A stretch of DNA of 45,722 nt from Prolixibacteraceae bacterium (GTDB taxonomy: Bacteria; Bacteroidota; Bacteroidia; Bacteroidales; Prolixibacteraceae): contig JALOCD010000020.1 of NCBI GenBank assembly GCA_023228025.1, positions 1 to 45,722 on the forward strand. The letters run 5' to 3'. A model generated the notes under the pieces. It saw nothing but the letters and a program-made list of their open reading frames with translations. It had not been told where the DNA came from and did no database searches. How positions within the stretch are numbered: position 1 is the first letter of the stretch; each line of letters opens with the position of its first letter. Both the position numbers and the translations under genes were made by a program. Positions 14,137 through 21,836 of the stretch are shown here, in pieces.

Positions 14137-15075
14137 AAAGAAGAATTGTTCGTCAGCGGGCGCAACATCCCGAATATTGATCCCTACCTGAATATCTGGC
14201 ACTGGCAGATTCCCAGCTACCTTTTTCTGGGAGGCTTGGCCGCCGGAATTCTCTTTTTTGCCGGCATATTCACCATCAGGGGAAAAGAGGAGAAGATGAG
14301 TGCAACGGTGAAAAAGGCGCCAATGATTGTCCCATTTGTCCTTATACTTGGATTGTTTTTCCTTTTCCTCGACCTGAAACACAAACTCTATTTCTGGCAG
14401 CTCTATACCACCATCCGACTGGAATCCCCAATGGGATGGGGCTCCTGGGTTTTGATGATCATGACGCCACTTTCAATTGTCTGGGCAGCGAGCTATGTCA
14501 GGGAACTCTACCCCAAATGGGACTGGAAATTCAAATTCCTTTACGACTTTGAAGCCTGGGTAATTAAGCACAGGGTCCTCATTGCCTGGCCCATGACCAT
14601 CTATGCAGTCATTCTGGGTATTTATACCGGCATTCTGCTATCGGCTTTCAATGCCAGGCCTCTCTGGAATACCTCAATTTTGGGCCCACTTTTCCTGGTT
14701 TCAGGGATGTCGACCGGCGCAGCCGTTATCCTCCTGATAAGCAAAGACCACAAAGAGCGAAAGATTATCGGAAGGATCGACATCATGCTGATTGTGATCG
14801 AGTTGTTTTTCATCACCCACCTCTTCATGGGCTTTTTGGCCGGATCGGAAGCACAGATCAATGCGGCTCACCTCTTCCTGGGTGGAGAATTCACAGCAGC
14901 TTTCTTTGGTCTGGTCGTGCTCCTTGGACTAATTTTCCCATTAACTCTGGAGATTATGGAACTGAGAGGAGTCAAAGTGCCTGTCTTAGTCCCAGCAGTA
15001 TTGATCCTTCTCGGAGGATTGATCTTCCGGTTCTTGATCGTGGAGGCTGGCCAATTGACCAGGTACCTTTATTGA
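14134..15075 (+). CDS. nrfD: NrfD/PsrC-type quinone-interacting membrane subunit
   Basis: 313 residues with about eight to nine hydrophobic helices, starting with the conserved IPNIDPYLNIWHWQIPSYLF and LGGLAAGILFFAG of the NrfD family. It has no heme ligand pattern. NrfD proteins pass electrons between the quinone pool and the periplasmic ferredoxin subunit and may move protons. Third gene of the molybdoenzyme set, it is separated from the ferredoxin by 112 bp that fold into a structured element covering the start codon. The ratio of this subunit may therefore be controlled separately. Confidence 0.92.
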   Translation: MKEELFVSGRNIPNIDPYLNIWHWQIPSYLFLGGLAAGILFFAGIFTIRGKEEKMSATVKKAPMIVPFVLILGLFFLFLDLKHKLYFWQLYTTIRLESPMGWGSWVLMIMTPLSIVWAASYVRELYPKWDWKFKFLYDFEAWVIKHRVLIAWPMTIYAVILGIYTGILLSAFNARPLWNTSILGPLFLVSGMSTGAAVILLISKDHKERKIIGRIDIMLIVIELFFITHLFMGFLAGSEAQINAAHLFLGGEFTAAFFGLVVLLGLIFPLTLEIMELRGVKVPVLVPAVLILLGGLIFRFLIVEAGQLTRYLY

Positions 15076-15144
15076 TAATTTGGAAATGTGGAAATTGAAT
15101 ATAATCTTGATTGAATAATAAACTGTTTAAAATTTGTTGTTTGT

Positions 15145-15259
15145 CCCGTTAGGGATTTAATGTCGGTAGAATATGGATAAAGATTTAAATTCCGTCCCGT
15201 ACGGGACGGGATATTTTGGGGTAAATTCTCTTTCTACCGACATTATGTGCCGACGGCAC
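15145..15259. repeat. Composite palindromic repeat (REPIN-like)
   Basis: TAATGTCGGTAGAA (15158-15171) is perfectly inverted at 15232-15245. CGTCCCGTACGGGACG lies in the middle, and small hairpins CCCGTTAGGG and GTGCCGACGGCAC lie at the two ends. It occupies the gap between nrfD and the transporter genes and resembles repeats found widely in Bacteroidota. It may end the nrfD transcript or be a substrate of the IS200-like transposase. Confidence 0.6.
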
Positions 15260-15350
15260 AGTCATGATCACCTGATTCCTTCTATATAAAATGGGAACAA
15301 TAAAATTTAAACAGTTTCTAAGTATTTGAATAAATTAAAAGTCATAGAAT

Positions 15351-15878
15351 ATGAAGAAAATAAACAACGACGGAACATTCTACCTTAATCCTTATTTGGG
15401 AGGGGTGATCCTTGGAACCGTGCTTTTGCTCTCGTTTTACATTTCAGGCCGTGGTCTCGGAGCCAGCGGTGCGGTAAAAAATTCGGTGGCTGCGACAGTA
15501 AATGCGGTAGCCCCGCAACACGTCGAGCGCTCTGCCTATTACAGCCAGTTTGCCGGCGGTGACAAGAAGCCAATGAGCAATTGGCTCGTCTTCGAGGTAT
15601 TAGGCGTTTTGGCCGGCGCCTTCTTATCAGGAATAATCTTCAACCGGTTAAAGATCAAAGTTGAACATTCCCCCAAAATAACAGAGCGACGCAGGCTCCT
15701 ATTTGCCCTGGGGGGCGGACTGATCTTTGGTTTCGGATCCCAGCTTGCCCGCGGATGCACCAGCGGAGCAGCCCTTAGCGGCATGGCTGTACTTTCGTTG
15801 GGCGGATACATTACCATGATCGCCATTTTTGGAACGGCTTTTGGTGCGGCCTGGTTGTTCCGCAAAAACTGGATTTAA
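15351..15878 (+). CDS. YeeE/YedE sulfur transporter, N-terminal half protein
   Basis: 175 residues with about four to five membrane helices. It carries the family signature GFGSQLARGCTSGAALSG with its conserved Cys, followed by LSLGGYI. YeeE/YedE (TsuA-like) proteins move thiosulfate or related sulfur ions using conserved cysteines as relay sites. Full-length members have about 330-400 residues. This gene and the next each cover about half, and they are separated by 18 nt, so together they would make one transporter. A loop of about 50 residues after the first helix (SVAATVNAVAPQHVERSAYY) faces the outside or periplasm. Confidence 0.85.
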   Translation: MKKINNDGTFYLNPYLGGVILGTVLLLSFYISGRGLGASGAVKNSVAATVNAVAPQHVERSAYYSQFAGGDKKPMSNWLVFEVLGVLAGAFLSGIIFNRLKIKVEHSPKITERRRLLFALGGGLIFGFGSQLARGCTSGAALSGMAVLSLGGYITMIAIFGTAFGAAWLFRKNWI

Positions 15879-15896
15879 AATTTAAAGCTAAAAATT

Positions 15897-16490
15897 ATGA
15901 TTGGCCCTATCATTTCATCTGGAATTATTTCGTCTGCATGGGACAACCTGTTCGCCATATTGCTTGGCATGGGTTTCGGCTTTGCCCTCGAAGCCTCCGG
16001 CTTTTCTTCTTCGCGAAAGATTATCGGAACCTTCTTCGGCTACGATTTCGTTGTGGTCAAAGTTTTCTTCACGGCAGCCATTGTCGCTTCGCTCGGACTA
16101 CTTTATCTCAATTACCTTGGGTTGATTGACTACTCCCTGCTTTATATACAACCCACATTTCTGACTTCTGCCATTGTTGGCGGGGTTGTCATGGGAATCG
16201 GGTTCGCGATGGCCGGATTCTGCCCGGGTACCAGCCTTTGCGCCGCTGCTGTTGGCAGAATAGACGGACTCGTATTTTTCGGAGGGATGTTTATCGGCGT
16301 GTTTCTGTTTTCTGAAGCTTTTCCGCTGTTTGAAAACCTGTATTACAGTGGATCACAGGGATCGCCAATGATCAATTCAGTTTTCGGTATTTCGCCTGAG
16401 CTGTTTACCTTCATTCTGGTATTGGCGGCTGTGGGTATGTTCGTGGGGGCATCCTGGGTTCAAAAGAAGGTGAAGAAGGTTGAGTATTGA
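15897..16490 (+). CDS. YeeE/YedE sulfur transporter, C-terminal half protein
   Basis: 197 residues with about five to six membrane helices. It has the second YeeE/YedE repeat: GFALEASGFSSSRKIIG, then GIGFAMAGFCPGTSLCAAAVG with two cysteines in the pore-lining motif. It starts 18 nt after the first half. The last residues VQKKVKKVEY are a basic tail. Together with the preceding protein it would transport thiosulfate, or deliver sulfur, across the inner membrane. The direction and exact ion are not determinable from sequence. Confidence 0.85.
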   Translation: MIGPIISSGIISSAWDNLFAILLGMGFGFALEASGFSSSRKIIGTFFGYDFVVVKVFFTAAIVASLGLLYLNYLGLIDYSLLYIQPTFLTSAIVGGVVMGIGFAMAGFCPGTSLCAAAVGRIDGLVFFGGMFIGVFLFSEAFPLFENLYYSGSQGSPMINSVFGISPELFTFILVLAAVGMFVGASWVQKKVKKVEY

Positions 16491-16613
16491 GAGTGAAAAG
16501 TTGAAAGTTGAGAGTGGAGAGTTGAGAGTTAAATGGGATAGAAATTTCTGAATGGATGCGTTTTGTTATTTAATAGGATTTTGGAAGGTTCACAAAACTT
16601 AATTTGAAAATAA

Positions 16614-17237
16614 ATGGAAAGAAAATATACAATACTTACCATCTTGCTGGTTGTATTGGCGCTTGGGCTGGTCGTACTCCCCAAAAACAAAGAGCGCAAA
16701 GAGATTGACCCGAAAGTGCTGCTCGATGGTGTTGTGGAGCGGTCGCGCTACCTTTCGGTCGATCAGGTTACCCACCGGATCATTGAGAACGATCCCACCC
16801 TTCTGTTGGTCGACGTGAGACCCGCAGATCAATTCAAAACTTTCGCACTGCCGGGTGCCATCAACCTGCATCCCGATTCTTTGTTGAGCCAATCGGGCAC
16901 AGATCTGCTAGGTCAACCTGGAAAGGACAAGGTTCTTTACGGTAATTCCGATTTGATTGCGGAAAAAGCATGGTTGGTTTGCACCCGCTATTCGGTGAAC
17001 AGGCTCTACATCATGAAAGGGGGAATGAACGAATGGTTCAATACCATCATCAAGGTTAAGCCTGCAACCGGAACCCCTTCAACAACCGATCTGGACCTGA
17101 TTAGTTTCAGAAATGCCGCACGTCAATTCTTCGTAGGAGACGGTGAACCTGCAACTGTTACAACCACGCCGATTCAAAAAGAGAAAGTGCCAGTGATCCG
17201 CAAAGCTCCTTCCGCAAGTACAGGCGGTGGCTGTTAA
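16614..17237 (+). CDS. Membrane-anchored rhodanese-like protein without active-site Cys, GGGC tail (1)
   Basis: 207 residues. One N-terminal helix (YTILTILLVVLALGLVVLP) follows a basic MERK, so the rest should lie in the periplasm. Residues about 48-142 are a rhodanese domain: LLLVDVRPADQFKTF, LPGAINLH and IMKGGMNEWF. Where active rhodaneses have Cys (xxVxYCxxG), this protein has VLYGNSD, so sulfurtransfer by that residue is not possible. A cytoplasmic-type Cys (LVCTRY) occurs elsewhere in the domain. A linker of about 60 Pro/Thr/Lys-rich residues ends in RKAPSASTGGGC, with Cys as the last residue. The next gene has the same design. It probably binds or carries sulfur species for the transporter or Mo enzyme. 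This is inference. Confidence 0.8.
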   Translation: MERKYTILTILLVVLALGLVVLPKNKERKEIDPKVLLDGVVERSRYLSVDQVTHRIIENDPTLLLVDVRPADQFKTFALPGAINLHPDSLLSQSGTDLLGQPGKDKVLYGNSDLIAEKAWLVCTRYSVNRLYIMKGGMNEWFNTIIKVKPATGTPSTTDLDLISFRNAARQFFVGDGEPATVTTTPIQKEKVPVIRKAPSASTGGGC

Positions 17238-17290
17238 TCGGCAATCCAAGAACCAGATTCATCATTTCAATCCAAATAAAACACCAAGAT

Positions 17291-17887
17291 ATGAACCGTT
17301 TTCTGAAAGACAATATTCTCTGGCTTAGCCTGCTTGGACTGGCTTTGCTCGTGGTAGTTTCGGCATACATTTTCAGGCCTGAGTATCCAAATTACCAGAC
17401 AGATATCAAGCAATCATTGAATTTGATCCTTAATCAATCAAAACAGCTTTCAGCGAAAGATATTGCCGGAAAACAGATCATCGACATCCGATCCTTTGAT
17501 GTTTTTGCGCAGGGACATCCTCAAAATGCTGTGAATATTCCGGTACGTCAGTTGCTCGGGAAGGAGTCGCAGGAATGGATCGGAAAACTTACGGAAAACG
17601 GGAAAGAGGCAATTTTGTGCGGTGACAACGAACTTCAGGCCACTGGGCCCTGGCTTTTGCTGCAACAACTGGGATATCAAAACATTCTCCTTTTCAAAGG
17701 CGGCATTTCAAACAGCGGGGAGTTGGTGGATACAGATTTGGCCTCTTCCGAGACAACTGTCATTGACATAACCGCATTGCGCTCCAATTCTGAAGTGATT
17801 CAGTCGCCAGCACAACCGGAAGTTAAGAAAAAACCTGAAGCTGTTATTCCGGTTCGAAAAGTAGCCTCTTCGGGAGGTGGATGCTGA
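17291..17887 (+). CDS. Membrane-anchored rhodanese-like protein without active-site Cys, GGGC tail (2)
   Basis: 198 residues, a divergent paralogue of the preceding gene in the same order: basic start MNRFLKDN, one helix (ILWLSLLGLALLVVVSAYIF), a rhodanese domain (IIDIRSFDVFAQGHPQNAVNIP ... LLFKGG), a linker, and the end IPVRKVASSGGGC. The active-site position is again Gly (AILCGDNEL; the Cys there is one residue too early). The tail RK-x-A-S-S-GGGC is conserved between two proteins whose domains have otherwise drifted far apart, which argues that the terminal Cys matters. It is the last gene of the series and is convergent with kup. Confidence 0.8.
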   Translation: MNRFLKDNILWLSLLGLALLVVVSAYIFRPEYPNYQTDIKQSLNLILNQSKQLSAKDIAGKQIIDIRSFDVFAQGHPQNAVNIPVRQLLGKESQEWIGKLTENGKEAILCGDNELQATGPWLLLQQLGYQNILLFKGGISNSGELVDTDLASSETTVIDITALRSNSEVIQSPAQPEVKKKPEAVIPVRKVASSGGGC

Positions 17888-17895
17888 TATTTGCC

Positions 17896-19839
17896 TTATC
17901 TCATCAGCCTTTTGATGCGCTTCTTCTCTTCTCGGGCTATCACGATAGGGATCTTCTCTTCAATTACATTGCTGGTATCTAATCCAAAGGCTTTCACATC
18001 GTTGATGCCCATCCTGCGAATAAAGTTGTGCATGCCCATGGTAAACCTCTTCAGAGGTGGTAATTTGTAGTCATTGATCAACACCCTGTCGAGGTTGACG
18101 AAGAGGAAGTCGGCCGGAATGGAGTGCCTCTTGAGTGACTTGTAGTGGCTCACCATCGAAATCTCGTGGGTTTTCTCCAGATCTTCCAGCACCTGTTTGA
18201 AGTATACATTGATACGTCGTTCCACTTTAAATCCCAGGTGAAACTCCACTTTGATCACCACACCCGGAACAATGTGGTGCACAGTGTACTCAAATGTATC
18301 CGGAGTATCGAGGCTGTCGATGTGCAGGAACCAATAGGTATTCGCTCTTTTCGGGTGTTTGTTGAAGATCGAGTACATGATTTTTGCCTCAATCTGATCC
18401 AGTGCGTTGGCCTTGGTAATATAAACAAGGTTAGTCGCTATTTTGGGCACGTTGTAGTCCATGCTCAGCTCATAAATCACCTCAGTCTCTTTCTTCAGAC
18501 TCGTAAATGTGATGAACTTGTTTTTAATCTTTCTACCAAAATACCAGCCGTACATCACTGTAAAGAAGAGCGCCGCAAGCAAGATGGTCAACCAACCGCC
18601 ATCCACAAATTTGTGCAGGTTTGCATAGAGGAAAGTTAACTCGATGGTCAGAAAGAGAACCAGCAGCATCGCCCTGATGAAAAGATTAACTTTCCGCTTT
18701 GCCAGATAAACCGACAAGAGCAGGGTGGTCATGATCATGGTAATGGTGATGGAAAGACCATACGCGGCCTCCATGTTGGAGGATTTTGTAAAATAGATCA
18801 CCACAAAAGAACAGGCAATCCAAAGCAACCAATTGACGAACGGAATGTACACCTGTCCCTTCACCGAGGTAGGATAAAGCACCTTGATCCTGGGCCAAAC
18901 ATTAAGACTAATTGCCTCGCTGATAAGTGTATACGAACCACTAATCAATGCTTGACTGGCGATTACAGCAGCCGAGGTGGCAATGATGATGCCAGGTATC
19001 AAAAACCATTGGGGCATGATCGAATAGAAGACATTCACACTTTTTGCATCGGCCATGTGGTCAAGCAACCAGGCACCCTGTCCAAAATAGTTGAGCAGCA
19101 ACGATACTTTAACAAAAAACCAGGTAATCCTTATATTTTTTATTCCGCAATGCCCAAGGTCGGAATATAAGGCTTCCGCCCCGGTGGTAGCCAGGAAAAC
19201 AGCGCCCAAAAGGATGATGGCATGCGGATAGGTAGACAAGAATTGATAGGCATAATAGGGATTCATCGCAGCCATGACACCTATTCCATGTGAAAGCTGA
19301 CTGATCCCAAGTATTGCGAGCAGGAGGAACCACAAGAACATAACCGGACCGAATACGCGGCCAATCAATCCAGATCCAAACTGTTGGAAAAAGAACAACA
19401 ACAGAAAAATGGAAAGAACAATCGGGACAACCGGGATATTGGTATACAAAATGTTGAGACCTTCAATGGCGGATGTTACGGTGATAGCCGGTGTAATCAC
19501 CCCATCGGCCAGCAAGGCGCTACCTCCCAGCATGGTGATGATTGCAATCAGATTGGTTTTTCGCCGAACCAGGGCAAAAAGGGCGAAAATTCCACCCTCT
19601 CCATGGTTATCGGCCTGAAGGGTGATGATGACATATTTGAAGGTGGTCTGTAAGGTGAGCGTCCAGAAGATACAGGAGAGGGCGCCATAAATAAGCATTT
19701 CGTTAACTATGCGACCATCTTTCATGATGGCATTCATTACATACAACGGACTGGTACCAATATCTCCGTAAACGATTCCAAGCGTAACAATTAGTCCGGC
19801 CAGGGTGACTTTCTTAATACCGGAAGGAGCTTTTTCCAT
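17896..19839 (-). CDS. kup: Kup-type potassium uptake protein
   Basis: 647 residues, the usual Kup length. The family signature YGDIGTSPLYVMNAI is near the N-terminus. Around twelve membrane helices occupy residues 15-445, and a soluble C-terminal domain of about 190 residues follows. Kup takes up K+ with protons through the inner membrane. The 5' side has TACTTTTG on the minus strand (19885-19892), a good -7 box, without a convincing -33 box. It is separated from the upstream minus-strand genes by a perfect 35-bp-arm palindrome and so is probably its own transcription unit. Confidence 0.93.
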   Translation of the reverse strand: MEKAPSGIKKVTLAGLIVTLGIVYGDIGTSPLYVMNAIMKDGRIVNEMLIYGALSCIFWTLTLQTTFKYVIITLQADNHGEGGIFALFALVRRKTNLIAIITMLGGSALLADGVITPAITVTSAIEGLNILYTNIPVVPIVLSIFLLLFFFQQFGSGLIGRVFGPVMFLWFLLLAILGISQLSHGIGVMAAMNPYYAYQFLSTYPHAIILLGAVFLATTGAEALYSDLGHCGIKNIRITWFFVKVSLLLNYFGQGAWLLDHMADAKSVNVFYSIMPQWFLIPGIIIATSAAVIASQALISGSYTLISEAISLNVWPRIKVLYPTSVKGQVYIPFVNWLLWIACSFVVIYFTKSSNMEAAYGLSITITMIMTTLLLSVYLAKRKVNLFIRAMLLVLFLTIELTFLYANLHKFVDGGWLTILLAALFFTVMYGWYFGRKIKNKFITFTSLKKETEVIYELSMDYNVPKIATNLVYITKANALDQIEAKIMYSIFNKHPKRANTYWFLHIDSLDTPDTFEYTVHHIVPGVVIKVEFHLGFKVERRINVYFKQVLEDLEKTHEISMVSHYKSLKRHSIPADFLFVNLDRVLINDYKLPPLKRFTMGMHNFIRRMGINDVKAFGLDTSNVIEEKIPIVIAREEKKRIKRLMR

Positions 19840-19969
19840 TCACTAATAACTTGTTAAAAACTTCAATTTCTGAATACAAGGGGACAAAAGTATATCAAAA
19901 GAGACAATATTATTCGCCTATCGGGAAAATATATCAAATAATTAAAATTTGTTTATATGAGGGGGAAAG

Positions 19970-20065
19970 AATGTGAAAATGTGGAAATGTGAAAATGTGG
20001 AAATGATCGCTGCGTGCAAATGCTGTGACAATTTCCACATTTTCACATTTCCACATTTTCACATT
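19970..20065. terminator. Perfect 35-bp inverted repeat at the end of cvfB
   Basis: Arms 19970-20004 and 20031-20065 are exact complements built from repeated GTGAAAATGTGGAAAT words, with a 26-nt loop. The right arm covers the cvfB stop codon. Position and length fit a strong terminator, though the sequence is of a repeat type scattered elsewhere in the window (21810, 23540, 33855, 39500). Confidence 0.5.
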
Positions 20066-20889
20066 AACCGTATTCCATTCTCTTCCAGTGAAATCCGGCG
20101 TTGTTTGTACAGTGCGCCAATCGATTTTTTGAAGATCTTCTTACTGATTGCGAAATGGTCAAAAATCAAAGCCGCATCAGTTTTGTCGGTAAATGGAAGA
20201 AATCCGCCGGCCTCTTTCAAAAGATCCAGTATGTTTTGGGATACAGCATCAACCTGCTCATATCCGGGTCTATACAGAGAGAGATCGATCTTCTTGTCCT
20301 CCCTTACCTTTTTAATGTATGCTTTTAACTGTTGTCCTTTGTTCAGCGGTCCGGGCAATTCATCGTGGTAGAGAATTCCTCTATGGAGGTGGTTGATGAT
20401 GGCATTGTATCCAAGGGTACTCTCACTTTCGATCAAAAGCGACACCTCTTCCCCAACCTGGTATTCCGGAATGACATTATCAAGAAACTTTTCCAGTTTG
20501 GCTGAGGCTGCAATCCTTTGGGAATCCGGATCAAGATAGACATACACGAGATATGACCTTCCGTCCACCATATTCATCTTCTGTTCCCGAAAAGGTACGA
20601 GCAGATCTTTCATGAGCCCCCAGTCGAGAAAGGCCCCGATATTGTTTACTGCATTGACCCTCAACATGGCAAATTCGCCAACCTGGGCGTAGGGTTTCTC
20701 GGTGGTGGCAATAATCCGGTCTTCCGAATCGAGGTAAATGAATACCTCAAGATCCTGGCCAATTTCACATTCTTCAGGAACATAACGGGCCGGCAGAAGG
20801 ATCTCTCCCATTTCAGCGCCGTCCAGATAGACTCCAAAATCAACAAACTTGACAACCTTGAGGGTGTTGTACCTTCCAATTAGAATCAT
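20059..20889 (-). CDS. cvfB: CvfB-like S1 RNA-binding protein
   Basis: 276 residues. The start MILIGRYNTLKVVKFVDFGVYLDG is the first S1-like domain of CvfB/YitL proteins. A second (GEFAMLRVNAVNNIGAFLDWGL) and a third (NVIPEYQVGEEVSLLI) follow. The C-terminal winged helix (FDHFAISKKIFKKSIGALYK) is typical of the family. CvfB proteins bind RNA and affect virulence or general gene expression in Firmicutes; the role in Bacteroidota is unknown. It starts 12 nt after the iorB stop, so it is probably co-transcribed with iorB. Confidence 0.88.
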   Translation of the reverse strand: MILIGRYNTLKVVKFVDFGVYLDGAEMGEILLPARYVPEECEIGQDLEVFIYLDSEDRIIATTEKPYAQVGEFAMLRVNAVNNIGAFLDWGLMKDLLVPFREQKMNMVDGRSYLVYVYLDPDSQRIAASAKLEKFLDNVIPEYQVGEEVSLLIESESTLGYNAIINHLHRGILYHDELPGPLNKGQQLKAYIKKVREDKKIDLSLYRPGYEQVDAVSQNILDLLKEAGGFLPFTDKTDAALIFDHFAISKKIFKKSIGALYKQRRISLEENGIRLM

Positions 20890-20901
20890 GAGGTTTTATT
20901 A

Positions 20902-21489
20902 TTAGCTGTTCAATTTTTGCTCTGTAAAAGCCCTCCCTGTCCGGAAAGCGCTTAAATTTACCGCCACTATTTCGTCCCCTTTTCTCGCAAAAATATCCCT
21001 GATTGCCTGTTCAAGACCTTGCAATGGGAGATCGATAAAAGGGGAGGCAGCGCCCAGCATCACCATGTTGGAGGATTTGACATTGCCCGCATTTTTGGCA
21101 ATATTTTCAGCGTTAATGGCTACAACCCTTGGCAAATTGTCTATACGTGTCAATAGTTCATCAGTTTCCGGGTAATCGGGAATATTGACAAAAGGGGTGA
21201 TGTTGGTGACCACATAGCCATCTTTGGAGAGATAATTCAAGTACCGTAAAGCTTCCATCGGCTCCACCGATAGGATCAGTTGTGCTTCACCCGATGGGAT
21301 TAAATCCGAAAAAATGGGTTTGTCCGACAAACGGAGGTAAGATTGCACGGCGCCACCACGCTGGCTCATCCCGTGCGTTTCGGCCTGCTTGATGTACAGA
21401 TTGTTGTTGACCGCAGCCAAACCGATCACGGTCGCAATAGAGAGAATCCCCTGCCCTCCTACTCCTGCTAAAACAATGTCACACTTCAT
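20902..21489 (-). CDS. iorB: Indolepyruvate ferredoxin oxidoreductase, beta subunit
   Basis: 195 residues. The N-terminus CDIVLAGVGGQGILSIATVI is the gamma-type 2-oxoacid:ferredoxin oxidoreductase fold, and ETHGMSQRGGAVQSYLRL is the family hallmark. With IorA it oxidises arylpyruvates (indolepyruvate, phenylpyruvate) to aryl-acetyl-CoA and reduces ferredoxin in anaerobic amino-acid catabolism. It is complete. It lies 347 bp downstream of iorA, an unusually large gap that is filled with repeats. Confidence 0.92.
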   Translation of the reverse strand: MKCDIVLAGVGGQGILSIATVIGLAAVNNNLYIKQAETHGMSQRGGAVQSYLRLSDKPIFSDLIPSGEAQLILSVEPMEALRYLNYLSKDGYVVTNITPFVNIPDYPETDELLTRIDNLPRVVAINAENIAKNAGNVKSSNMVMLGAASPFIDLPLQGLEQAIRDIFARKGDEIVAVNLSAFRTGRAFTEQKLNS

Positions 21490-21836
21490 TTGATAATATT
21501 TTCAATTTATTTCTACCTATTTCCTTTCGGTAAGGCACAGGGATCGTCGCTCCGGTTCATTGTTTCCCCGTTGCATTTTCATCTACTCCGCAGCCCCTTC
21601 GACTTCACTCTGGGATTGGTGCATTTTCGTCCGCTTTACTTTACCTCGACTCCCTTGACCCTTCGATAAGATCAGAGACTGCTGCATTTCCGGCTATTTT
21701 CTTTTCCGCTACTCCCATTGCCCTTCGACAAGCTCAGGGACCGTCTATTTCGCAGTTAAATATTAAACCCTTCGACAGGCTCAGGGTGCCTCTGCCCGCC
21801 TCCGCTCATTTCCACATTTCCACATTTTCCAATTAT
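21490..21836. repeat. Gap between iorA and iorB filled with CCCTTCGAC..GCTCAGGG repeats
   Basis: Four copies, in different states of decay, of the partly palindromic CCCTTCGACAAGCTCAGGG occur near 21595, 21658, 21721 and 21769, with CATTTCC/ATTTTCC-rich spacers. It is a common mobile repeat type. I see no gene here. Confidence 0.6.
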
